Shown in pieces: positions 1 to 6,575 of a stretch of 64,000 nucleotides of DNA. The notes below the pieces were generated by a model. That model was not told the origin of the DNA. It searched no databases and saw only the letters and a list, made by a program, of their open reading frames with translations. The stretch spans positions 868,001 through 932,000 of the forward strand of contig NZ_MDJS01000002.1 of assembly GCF_001705515.1 (NCBI RefSeq). Direction: 5' to 3'. Made by a program: the position numbers and the translations under genes. This stretch comes from Mucilaginibacter sp. PPCGB 2223 (GTDB lineage: Bacteria > Bacteroidota > Bacteroidia > Sphingobacteriales > Sphingobacteriaceae). The number at the start of each line of letters is the position of its first letter. Position 1 is the stretch's first letter.

Positions 1-757
1 ATGCAGCGGCCGCCTGGGTATCACCTTTTTTTAACAGGATACGGGCTTTCCAGTATTTAATGTTGTACGCATCCGGACTGGCTTTATCGGCTTCGTTTAT
101 CCACTCCAGGGCCGTGTTCATATCCTTGTTGTGGTTATGATAGTAAATAGCAGCAAAATAATAAGGCTTGTTCTGGCCCTTCATCGCCAACGCGATATTG
201 CCCATCACGCGTGCGTCAACATCTGTAACAAAGGGGATGACCACATCGGTGGTTTCCCACATCAGGTGTAAATTAGTGTACTCTGGTGTTGTATTGCTGA
301 ACATCATGGTAAATGTTTCTGTTGGTTTATCCAGCTTTGCAGGTTTAACGGTAAACCGAAGCACATCCTGTTTGGCATCATAACTATAAGCACCCCATTG
401 TTTGGCTACTTTGTTTAAGATGATGGTCCACTCGTCTTTACCCGGGATGGTAAAAAAACCATACGTGCCGGGCAAAACCTGGTGGCCGGCCATGGTAACC
501 GTATCGGTAAACTTAATTACCGTTGCCGAATTGGCCCCGGTGCGCCAAACTATACCATAAGGTTCCATGCCGTTAAATACTTTACGGCCCAGGGCATTAG
601 GGCGCGAATAAGCTATGGAGATGGTGCCCAAACCAAAATCCTGCTCTATTTTTTGCAGGGTGCTGGGTTGCGGTATTTTCAGGTCTTGCTGTTGTGCGCT
701 GGCCGTAAAACAGCCGATGGTTGTCAATAAGGTCAGGCTAAAAAGAGTTATTCTCAT
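1..757 (-). CDS. DUF2911 domain-containing exported protein (3' end outside window)
   Basis: Reading the minus strand from ATG 757 gives an open frame that stays open to base 1, so the C-terminus lies outside the window; about 252 codons are visible. The N-terminus is a signal peptide ending TASAQ. The body contains YSRPNALGRKVFNGM, YGIVWRTGANSATVIKF and LPGTYGFFTIPG, the hallmark blocks of DUF2911, a family of secreted Bacteroidota proteins of unknown function. The visible C-terminal part (YYFAAIYYHNHNKDMNTAL, then WINEADKASPDAYNIKYWKA) reads like a single TPR-type helical hairpin, which commonly follows DUF2911. Location is probably periplasmic. The biochemical role is unknown; the family assignment is firm. 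Confidence 0.9.
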   Translation of the reverse strand, partial: MRITLFSLTLLTTIGCFTASAQQQDLKIPQPSTLQKIEQDFGLGTISIAYSRPNALGRKVFNGMEPYGIVWRTGANSATVIKFTDTVTMAGHQVLPGTYGFFTIPGKDEWTIILNKVAKQWGAYSYDAKQDVLRFTVKPAKLDKPTETFTMMFSNTTPEYTNLHLMWETTDVVIPFVTDVDARVMGNIALAMKGQNKPYYFAAIYYHNHNKDMNTALEWINEADKASPDAYNIKYWKARILLKKGDTQAAAA

Positions 758-873
758 ACGTGATAATTCAGCATTATACACGTGCCGATACCCAAATGAG
801 TTGCCTGCCATCCGGTGCGATATACCGAAAGGTGATTTTGGCTTATTGATCTACCCGGAACTTGCTTCAGAAA

Positions 874-943
874 AGCAATCGCACATGGGCAAGACAGCTC
901 TGCAAGTCCGATCTGCATAGCAAGCGATTTCCGCAGTTGCAAT
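874..943. repeat. Degenerate copy of palindromic repeat family A
   Basis: The 41-nt central part (883-923 approximately, from acatgggc to catagcaa) matches the loop of the intact copy at 1290-1380 at 36 of 41 positions and is bounded by gcaatcgc and gcgatt. The outer arms have diverged. It lies just beyond the 3' end of the GIY-YIG nuclease gene, so that gene sits between two family A copies. Confidence 0.8.
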
Positions 944-986
944 AAGAGAGTTTGGGATAGGTTAATCGTACCAACCATTACTTAGA

Positions 987-1262
987 TCATTCCAATTCGG
1001 ATTGTCGGCAATAATTAAATTGATTTTTGCTTGTCGCGAACCTGCTTTCAATTGCTTTTTCGCGAGTTATTGCATCCTGTATCCATTGATACTTTTCAAA
1101 ATAAACCAATTTATTACATGCATAACGTTTAGTAAAACCATTGTTAACACCAAGTTTATGTTCCAAAACTCTACTTTCTAAGTTACTGGTAACACCTACG
1201 TATAATACCGTATTGTATTTATTGGTTAGTATATATACGAAATATTGATGCGTTTTAAGCAT
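987..1262 (-). CDS. GIY-YIG nuclease family protein (UPF0213/YhbQ type)
   Basis: A small single-domain GIY-YIG endonuclease of 91 residues. The family signature YFVYILTN..LYVGVTSNLESRV is at the N-terminus, followed by HKLGV, FTKRYACNKLVYFE and AITREKAIE, which supply the conserved Arg, His and Glu of this fold. The frame extends upstream to a GTG at 1286, but the ATG at 1262 puts the start where the family usually begins, just before the GIY strand. The family cleaves DNA in repair, restriction or mobile-intron contexts; the chromosomal role of these small stand-alone forms is not settled. The gene is flanked on both sides by copies of the same palindromic repeat (874-943 and 1290-1380), which suggests mobility or an association with the repeat. 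Confidence 0.88.
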   Translation of the reverse strand: MLKTHQYFVYILTNKYNTVLYVGVTSNLESRVLEHKLGVNNGFTKRYACNKLVYFEKYQWIQDAITREKAIESRFATSKNQFNYCRQSELE

Positions 1263-1289
1263 CAACCAATATACAAAATCTTCCACTTG

Positions 1290-1380
1290 TCATTGCGAGG
1301 CACGAAGCAATCGCACATAGGCAAAGCCGCTCTGCAAGTCCTATCTGCATAGCAAGCGATTGCTTCGTGCCTCGCAATGA
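1290..1380. repeat. Palindromic repeat family A, intact copy
   Basis: A perfect 25-bp inverted repeat (arms 1290-1314 and 1356-1380, core cattgcgaggcacgaagc) encloses a 41-nt loop that is also conserved in the degenerate copy at 874-943. It lies between the 5' end of the GIY-YIG gene and the 3' end of the acyl-CoA ligase gene. There is no T-tract after the stem in either direction, so it is not a typical intrinsic terminator, although it could stabilise or end the ligase transcript. Confidence 0.93.
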
Positions 1381-1408
1381 CACGATGATAAACGACCTAA
1401 TGATTATC

Positions 1409-3322
1409 CTACTCCGCTTCCGCCTCCTGCAGGTACATTTCCTCTATCGCGTCGGCATATTTCTTTTCGATCACCTTGCGTTTGGCCTTCATGGTCGGGG
1501 TTATCTCGCCCTCATCCATGCTGAAAGGGTTGCGTTTGATCTTGAAGTTTTTGATGCGCTCGAATTTGGCCAGCTCGTTCGAGTACTTTCGGATGTCCTG
1601 CGCTATCCAGTCAACTATCTGCTGGTCGTCGATAAATACTTCGGGGTTCTCAAAAAATTTGTCATCGAGCCCGAACGTTTCCTGCAGGGTTTCCCTTGCC
1701 GGGATAACAATGGCTGTGATGTATTCGCGCTTATCGCCAACTAAAAACATGCCCTCAATTTTCGGGCTCTTGAGGTAAGTGTTTTCGACCGGGGTAGGAT
1801 ACACATTTTTGCCATAGGCGTTGACCAGCATGTTTTTCAAACGATCGGTTATTTGCAGGTTGCCTTTAAAAAAACGGCCGATATCGCCGGTATGGAACCA
1901 GCCATCGGTATCAATAGCAACCGAAGTTTCCTGCGGTTTGTTCCAGTAGCCTTTCATGACGCAATGCCCGCGTACGATGATCTCGCCTTCTTCGGATTGG
2001 AACGCTTCGTTAAACGATTCGTGCGTTTGTATGGTATGGATGTGCCCGGTATCCACGTTTTGTATCGCCACCTCGATGCCGGGTATTATCCGGCCAACGG
2101 TGCCGTAAACCTGGCGGTGATATTCGGTTACCGACATTACCGGCGATGTTTCCGTCAACCCGAAGCCTTCCAGTATCTTAATGCCCAGGTCGCCAAAAAA
2201 TTCGCCTATGTTTTTAGGCAATGCGCCGCCGCCCGATATCATAAATTTTAAGCGCCCGCCTGTACGTTCTTTTATTTTGCTGAACACGAGCTTATCGGCC
2301 AGCTTAAACTGTTGTTGCAGTATGATGTTGGGCTTTTTGCCGGCCTCGAGCACCATGCGGTGCTTACGGCCAATGCCCAACGCCCATAAAAATATTTTGG
2401 CTTTGGCGCCGCCTGCCGATGTGCCATTCTTCATGGCCTTATCGTGTATGCGCTCCAGCAAACGGGGCACGCAGTTCATTACTGTTGGCCTTACTTCGCC
2501 CATGTTTTTGGCCAGCAGGTCGAGGCTTTGCGCAAAGGCAATTTTACAGCCTTTGGCCAGGCAAACGTGGTAAGTTGCGGTACGCTCAAATACATGCGAG
2601 AGCGGCAAAAACGACAGGAAAGTCTCGTGCTCATCAATTACCGGTATCTGGTCGAGGCAAACGCGCACGTTCTCTACCAGATTGGAGTGGGTAAGCATTA
2701 CGCCTTTAGGGGTGCCCGTGGTACCCGAAGTATAGATCAGGCACGACAGGTCGCTCGGAATAATAGCTTCGCGCGCAGCGTTGATAGCAGTTATGTATTT
2801 GTCTGTAAGTACAAGCCCTTCGTCAATAACATCCTTTAAACCAACTACTCCGGCGTTGATATTTGCTTTATCGGTATGTTTTTCAAAATCATCAAAAGCC
2901 GGTATGATACGCAGCAGTTCGGAGCAGTTATTGGCTATCTTCACTATTTTGCGTAGTAAGAACGGGCTGCCCACCAGGATAGTTTTCGCCCCCGAATCGT
3001 TCAGGATGTACTCGATATCGGCTTCGCTCAGGGTAGGGTATACCGAAGTATTCACTGCGCCTATCTGCTGCAGGGCCTGGTCGTAATACACATAATCGGG
3101 GCCATTTTCGATGATGAGCGCCAGCCGGTCGCCCTTTTTGATGCCGATGTTCAAAAACCAGGCCGATATGGCATCGATCCTGGTCAGTGCTTCGCGATAG
3201 CTGATCCCCGCCCAGGTATCCTTAACTTTATGGATCATAAAAGTATCGGTATCGGGATGAATGTTAGCTACTGTATTACGGATAAGGGTTGGAACGGTTG
3301 AATGCAGGGTTACCGGATTCAT
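1409..3322 (-). CDS. Long-chain fatty acid--CoA ligase (AMP-binding family)
   Basis: A 637-residue ANL-superfamily adenylate-forming enzyme that activates fatty acids to acyl-CoA through an acyl-adenylate. The P-loop-like A3 motif YTSGTTGTPKGV is near residues 197-208, followed by FLPLSHVFERT, EGFGLTETSPV (A5), GWFHTGDIG (A7), ITDRLKNMLVNAYGKNVYP (A8) and a C-terminal lid ending in TPTMKAKRKVI. Length and motif spelling fit the bacterial and eukaryal long-chain ACSL/FadD15 group rather than short-chain synthetases. The frame can be extended to a TTG at 3358, but that codon overlaps a TAAATTTG promoter element (3356-3363), so ATG 3322 is preferred. The protein is probably membrane-associated. 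Exact chain-length preference cannot be read from the sequence. Confidence 0.95.
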   Translation of the reverse strand: MNPVTLHSTVPTLIRNTVANIHPDTDTFMIHKVKDTWAGISYREALTRIDAISAWFLNIGIKKGDRLALIIENGPDYVYYDQALQQIGAVNTSVYPTLSEADIEYILNDSGAKTILVGSPFLLRKIVKIANNCSELLRIIPAFDDFEKHTDKANINAGVVGLKDVIDEGLVLTDKYITAINAAREAIIPSDLSCLIYTSGTTGTPKGVMLTHSNLVENVRVCLDQIPVIDEHETFLSFLPLSHVFERTATYHVCLAKGCKIAFAQSLDLLAKNMGEVRPTVMNCVPRLLERIHDKAMKNGTSAGGAKAKIFLWALGIGRKHRMVLEAGKKPNIILQQQFKLADKLVFSKIKERTGGRLKFMISGGGALPKNIGEFFGDLGIKILEGFGLTETSPVMSVTEYHRQVYGTVGRIIPGIEVAIQNVDTGHIHTIQTHESFNEAFQSEEGEIIVRGHCVMKGYWNKPQETSVAIDTDGWFHTGDIGRFFKGNLQITDRLKNMLVNAYGKNVYPTPVENTYLKSPKIEGMFLVGDKREYITAIVIPARETLQETFGLDDKFFENPEVFIDDQQIVDWIAQDIRKYSNELAKFERIKNFKIKRNPFSMDEGEITPTMKAKRKVIEKKYADAIEEMYLQEAEAE

Positions 3323-3355
3323 CAATCTTTGGGGTTGGTTTAATAATTGCAAAAC

Positions 3356-3363
3356 CAAATTTA
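3356..3363 (-). promoter_or_regulatory. Bacteroidota -7 promoter element for the acyl-CoA ligase
   Basis: On the minus strand this reads TAAATTTG, an exact match to the TAnnTTTG consensus of Bacteroidota primary sigma factors, about 33 nt upstream of ATG 3322. No clear TTG is present at the -33 position, so this is a half-site prediction. Confidence 0.5.
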
Positions 3364-3495
3364 GTGTATTTGCAACTAATACATAAAATATGTTTACCCT
3401 TTTTTATACCTTTAGTGTATAAACCCGATGTATTTAACCTGCTGATAATTACATTCAAATCTGCCCGACTGATCAATCTTAACCAATTTTAAACA

Positions 3496-5055
3496 ATGGC
3501 GCAACGCAACGTCAAATCAGCATATACCAATTTTATACTTTTATTTGTCGTTTTCAGGCTGTTATTAAACGTTTTTGCTTTACCGCATTATGGTTTTCAG
3601 CGCGATGAAATGCTGCACCTCGCTTTAGGCGATCACCTGGCCTGGGGCTTTAAAGAAGTACCGCCATTTATATCGTGGATAGCCGCCGCTTCGACCTGGC
3701 TGTTCGGCACTTCGATAGCTGCTGCGCGTATATTTACCACTATTGGTGCGGGGCTCATCATCCTGCTTACCGGCTTAACAGTGGTTGAGTTTGGCGGGCG
3801 AAAATTTGCCATTACCGTTGCCTGCCTGTCGTTAACCTTTGCGCCGGCATTCCTGGCTTCAGATTACCTGCTGCAACCCGTCGTATTCGATCAGCTTTGG
3901 TGGGTGCTGTCGGGCTACCTGCTGGTGCGGTATTTTAATACCAAACTGGTAAAATACCTGTACTTTTTGGGCCTGGCCATTGGGTTTGGCCTGCTCACCA
4001 AATATACTATGGCGTTCTATACCCTCGCCCTGGTTATCGGTATCGGCATTAGCCGGCAACGCAAGGTATTGCTGAGCAAAGGCGTATGGATAGCTGTAGC
4101 TATTGCGGTGGTTATCTTTTTGCCTAATATCATCTGGCAGCTTACCCATCACCTGCCCCTGGTTACGCATATGCGCAAGCTGCGCGAAAGCCAGCTCGAT
4201 TACATCACACCCTCAGATTTTTTATTACAGCAATTGCTGGTAAACGGTTCGGCCATATTGGTTTGGGTACCGGGTTTAATTTGGCTGCTTTTTTCGTACA
4301 AACTGCGCACTTATCGTTTTTTGGGATTTGCTTACCTGTTTACTTTAGCCTTGTTTGTGTTACTGAACGGCAAAAATTACTATCTCTTTGGCGCTTACCC
4401 CGTATTGTTTGCCGCGGGCGGATTTGGTATTGAGCGGTTTTTAAAAGTGCGCGATACAGTTTTCCGCACCGTGGTTTGCGCAGTTCTGATCATTCCTAAC
4501 TTTTTATTGTTCCCGCTGGTGCTGCCTGTGATACCTATTAAAACGGCCTTGCCTTTATTCAAATTCGCAGGCGAGAAAATGGGTTTTGGTTTTGCGTTGA
4601 AATGGGAAGATCAGAAGATTCATCCAACTACACAGGATTACGGCGATATGTTTGGCTGGGACGAGCTTGCCGAAAAGGTTGCCAAAGCGTATTACAGCCT
4701 TACGCCCGAACAGCGTAAACAAACCATTATCGATGCCGATAACTACGGCGAAGCAGGGGCCATACACCATTATGGTAAATTGTATAACCTGCCCGAGGTG
4801 GTTTGCCTGAACAGCAGCTTCGCGCTATGGGCGCCCGAAAACATCGATGCCAAGTACATCATTTATGCCGGCCGCGATTTTACCAACGGCGAAAAGCTGA
4901 TCAAAGCAAACTGTATCGGCAGCTACAAAAAACTTGGCGAAATTGATAACCCGCTTGCCCGCGAAAAAGGTACCATTATTTTATTGTTTGAGGATATTAA
5001 ACCGCCGATACAGGATCGATACCGTAAGGAACTGCTGCAAACCCGAAACGAGTAA
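3496..5055 (+). CDS. GT39/ArnT-like polytopic membrane glycosyltransferase
   Basis: A 519-residue integral membrane protein with about 10-12 hydrophobic segments in the first 370 residues and a soluble C-terminal part. After the first helix comes HYGFQRDEMLHLALGDHLAWG; the acidic pair D37-E38 in the first extracytoplasmic loop is the expected catalytic site of GT-C enzymes of the PMT/ArnT clan, which use a polyprenyl-phosphate sugar donor. The second half carries LNGKNYYLFGAYPVLFAAGG, typical of the family. It probably adds a sugar to lipid or protein on the periplasmic face. Donor and acceptor cannot be told from sequence. It stands alone, divergent from the acyl-CoA ligase. Confidence 0.9.
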   Translation: MAQRNVKSAYTNFILLFVVFRLLLNVFALPHYGFQRDEMLHLALGDHLAWGFKEVPPFISWIAAASTWLFGTSIAAARIFTTIGAGLIILLTGLTVVEFGGRKFAITVACLSLTFAPAFLASDYLLQPVVFDQLWWVLSGYLLVRYFNTKLVKYLYFLGLAIGFGLLTKYTMAFYTLALVIGIGISRQRKVLLSKGVWIAVAIAVVIFLPNIIWQLTHHLPLVTHMRKLRESQLDYITPSDFLLQQLLVNGSAILVWVPGLIWLLFSYKLRTYRFLGFAYLFTLALFVLLNGKNYYLFGAYPVLFAAGGFGIERFLKVRDTVFRTVVCAVLIIPNFLLFPLVLPVIPIKTALPLFKFAGEKMGFGFALKWEDQKIHPTTQDYGDMFGWDELAEKVAKAYYSLTPEQRKQTIIDADNYGEAGAIHHYGKLYNLPEVVCLNSSFALWAPENIDAKYIIYAGRDFTNGEKLIKANCIGSYKKLGEIDNPLAREKGTIILLFEDIKPPIQDRYRKELLQTRNE

Positions 5056-5058
5056 TAA

Positions 5059-5090
5059 TTTGTTCCGGACATTGATAATGTATAAGTTTG
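5059..5090 (+). promoter_or_regulatory. Bacteroidota-type promoter (TTTG, 20 nt, TAAGTTTG)
   Basis: TTTG at 5059-5062 is followed after 20 nt by TAAGTTTG at 5083-5090, a full match to the -33/-7 consensus of this phylum. The predicted transcription start (about 5096-5098) falls at or just after the ATG (5094) of the small ORF that follows, so the promoter would serve either a leaderless message or the downstream SRPBCC gene. Confidence 0.6.
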
Positions 5091-5093
5091 ATA

Positions 5094-5348
5094 ATGCAAA
5101 GTACGATAATAACTCCTGATAAAGCCGCTATCGAGCTGCCGATACCCGAAAACTACATTGGTAAAAAAATTGTGGTAACCTATACTATCGAAGAGGTGAA
5201 TGTCCCAACGCCCAATACTGCCGAAAAAGTAAATGCTTCCGCAGTAAATGTTGTAGAACCGGCCATCCCAGGTAAGCCACCACGAACTCTCCACGGCTCC
5301 AAGACATCTACTAACGGTGGATCGGGAACGATGCATGAGCACGGGTAA
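5094..5348 (+). CDS. Small antitoxin-like protein, possibly frameshifted at its 3' end
   Basis: An 84-residue frame beginning MQSTIITPDKAAIELPIPEN, then YIGKKIVVTYTIEEV. This opening (a short beta-rich segment with IELPIPxxYIGKKIxV) resembles small Bacteroidota proteins usually found as putative antitoxins; that similarity is from memory. The middle is low-information, and the frame ends TMHEHG-stop. Shifting the reading frame by one base after MHEH would continue KEIGRNM, which resembles the HEHVKE-type C-terminus I associate with this family, so a one-base frameshift is plausible. No toxin partner is adjacent. It sits between the GT39 gene and the SRPBCC gene with a consensus promoter overlapping its start. 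Treat as hypothetical. Confidence 0.45.
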   Translation: MQSTIITPDKAAIELPIPENYIGKKIVVTYTIEEVNVPTPNTAEKVNASAVNVVEPAIPGKPPRTLHGSKTSTNGGSGTMHEHG

Positions 5349-5364
5349 AGAAATTGGACGCAAC

Positions 5365-5823
5365 ATGCCCACTATCCGCCTCAACACCTTTGTTAAAGCT
5401 GATATCGAAACCTGTTTCGACCTGTCGCGCAGTATCGACCTGCATGTCGAATCGACCAAACATACCCGCGAAACCGCCATAGCCGGGCGAACCAGCGGCT
5501 TAATCGAATTGGGCGACACCGTTACCTGGCGCGCCAGGCACTTCGGCATATGGCAAACGCTAACCTCGAAGATAACTGTAATGCAAAGGCCGGTATTGTT
5601 TGTTGATGAGATGCAGAGCGGCGCTTTTAAATCTTTCAGGCACGAGCATCACTTCGGTGAGGCAGCCGGCGGCACGTTAATGACCGACATTTTTATTTTT
5701 GAAGCGCCGCTGGGTTTGCTTGGCGCGATGGCCAATAAATTGTTTCTTACAAAATATATGCGCAAGCTGCTTATCCAACGCAACGAAGTGATTAAATTGC
5801 ACGCCGAATTGAAACAGAAATAG
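5365..5823 (+). CDS. SRPBCC (START-like) family protein
   Basis: A 152-residue helix-grip protein. It begins MPTIRLNTFVKADIETCFDLSR, the usual first strand and helix of SRPBCC cell-division-inhibitor-like proteins, and continues with SIDLHVEST, GLIELGDTVTWRARHFG, VDEMQSGAFKSFRHEHHF and a final amphipathic helix TKYMRKLLIQRN. The frame stays open upstream with ATGs at 5317 and 5335, but the family starts at the MPTI residue, so 5365 is chosen. These proteins bind hydrophobic ligands in a central cavity; the ligand here is unknown. The gene probably shares the promoter at 5059-5090 with the small ORF before it. Confidence 0.85.
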   Translation: MPTIRLNTFVKADIETCFDLSRSIDLHVESTKHTRETAIAGRTSGLIELGDTVTWRARHFGIWQTLTSKITVMQRPVLFVDEMQSGAFKSFRHEHHFGEAAGGTLMTDIFIFEAPLGLLGAMANKLFLTKYMRKLLIQRNEVIKLHAELKQK

Positions 5824-5830
5824 AACAGGT

Positions 5831-5907
5831 GTCGTGCCGAACTTGTTTCGGTATCTCATCATGCAAGTCGGAATGCCGGTGAGATCCTGAAACAAATTCA
5901 GGATGAC
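5831..5907. repeat. Palindromic repeat family B
   Basis: Imperfect inverted repeat with 28-nt arms at 5831-5858 and 5880-5907 (core gaacttgtttcgg and its partner gaaacaaattcagg, about 22 of 28 pairing) and a 21-nt centre. The same core occurs at 18778-18800 and, reversed, at 9706-9723. It sits between the SRPBCC and DMT genes. Confidence 0.75.
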
Positions 5908-5928
5908 CTGGATTTTAAATAACACACT

Positions 5929-6300
5929 ATGCGCGGAATAAAAACCATTATCTTCCTTATCATCTCCAACACCTTCATGACCTTTGCCTGGTACGGGCAC
6001 CTCAAGTTTAAAGAGTTTAGCTGGGGCAAAAATCTCGGGCTGATCTCGCTCATCGTTATCAGCTGGGGGCTGGCTTTTTTCGAATACCTGTTCCAGGTAC
6101 CGGCTAACCGCGCCGGCTACGAAGGTGACGGCGGCCCGTTTAGTTTGGTGCAGCTCAAAACCATACAGGAGGCCATCACCTTAACAGTCTTTATGATATT
6201 TACCACGCTGTTCTTTAAAGGCGAAAAACTGGGCTGGAACCACCTGGCAGGCTTCGGTTTGATCGTTCTGGCAGTATTTGTGATCTTTAAAAAGTGGTGA
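5929..6300 (+). CDS. DMT family membrane protein (DUF486)
   Basis: A 123-residue protein with four predicted membrane helices, at about residues 5-22, 36-53, 75-95 and 101-119. The sequence FLIISNTFMTFAWYGHLKF, FFEYLFQVPANRAGY and QLKTIQEAITLTVFMIF matches DUF486, a half-size relative of drug/metabolite transporters that presumably works as a dimer. Length agrees with the family (about 110-120). The transported substrate is unknown. It is in the same orientation as the SRPBCC gene with a family B palindrome between them, and is followed by an intrinsic terminator at 6438-6470. Confidence 0.92.
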   Translation: MRGIKTIIFLIISNTFMTFAWYGHLKFKEFSWGKNLGLISLIVISWGLAFFEYLFQVPANRAGYEGDGGPFSLVQLKTIQEAITLTVFMIFTTLFFKGEKLGWNHLAGFGLIVLAVFVIFKKW

Positions 6301-6437
6301 ACTAAAACTTTAGTGTTAAAGAATGTTAAATAATATGGAGTTAACATGCTATGCTTTACTTTTACGTAACTAATCATTTATCGTTCAACCACAACACGTT
6401 CTTTAGGGTAAATAATTAAGGTCAGTTAATAGAAATT

Positions 6438-6473
6438 AAAAAGAGAAAGCCGGTTTGACTTTCTCTTTTTTTT
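6438..6473 (+). terminator. Intrinsic terminator after the DMT gene
   Basis: A 12-bp stem aaaaagagaaag / ctttctcttttt with a 9-nt loop, followed by a T-run. The matching A-run on the other side means it could also act on the convergent peptidase transcript. It lies 138 bp after the DMT stop codon; nothing coding is seen in 6301-6437. Confidence 0.85.
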
Positions 6474-6475
6474 GC

Positions 6476-6575
6476 CAGCCCCCTCTAAATCTCCCGCGGG
6501 AGGGGAGACTTTTAAAAGGGCGATTGTTATCGTTTTAAAACCCGGTCTTCCGGGAAGGGTTTGGGAGGGGCTTGC
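6476..6575. repeat. Palindromic repeat family C
   Basis: Imperfect inverted repeat: cccctctaaatctcccgcgg ... ttttaaaa on the left and ttttaaaacccgg ... gggtttgggaggggc on the right. Related segments with cctcccaaaccctcc-like cores are at 18011-18055 and 49714-49757. It abuts the 3' end of the S9 peptidase gene. Confidence 0.75.

Noticed and set aside
4923..5549. 208-codon minus-strand frame spanning the GT39 end and SRPBCC gene
   Set aside because: Its translation is Ser/Arg/Tyr-rich noise and it conflicts with better supported frames and a promoter.
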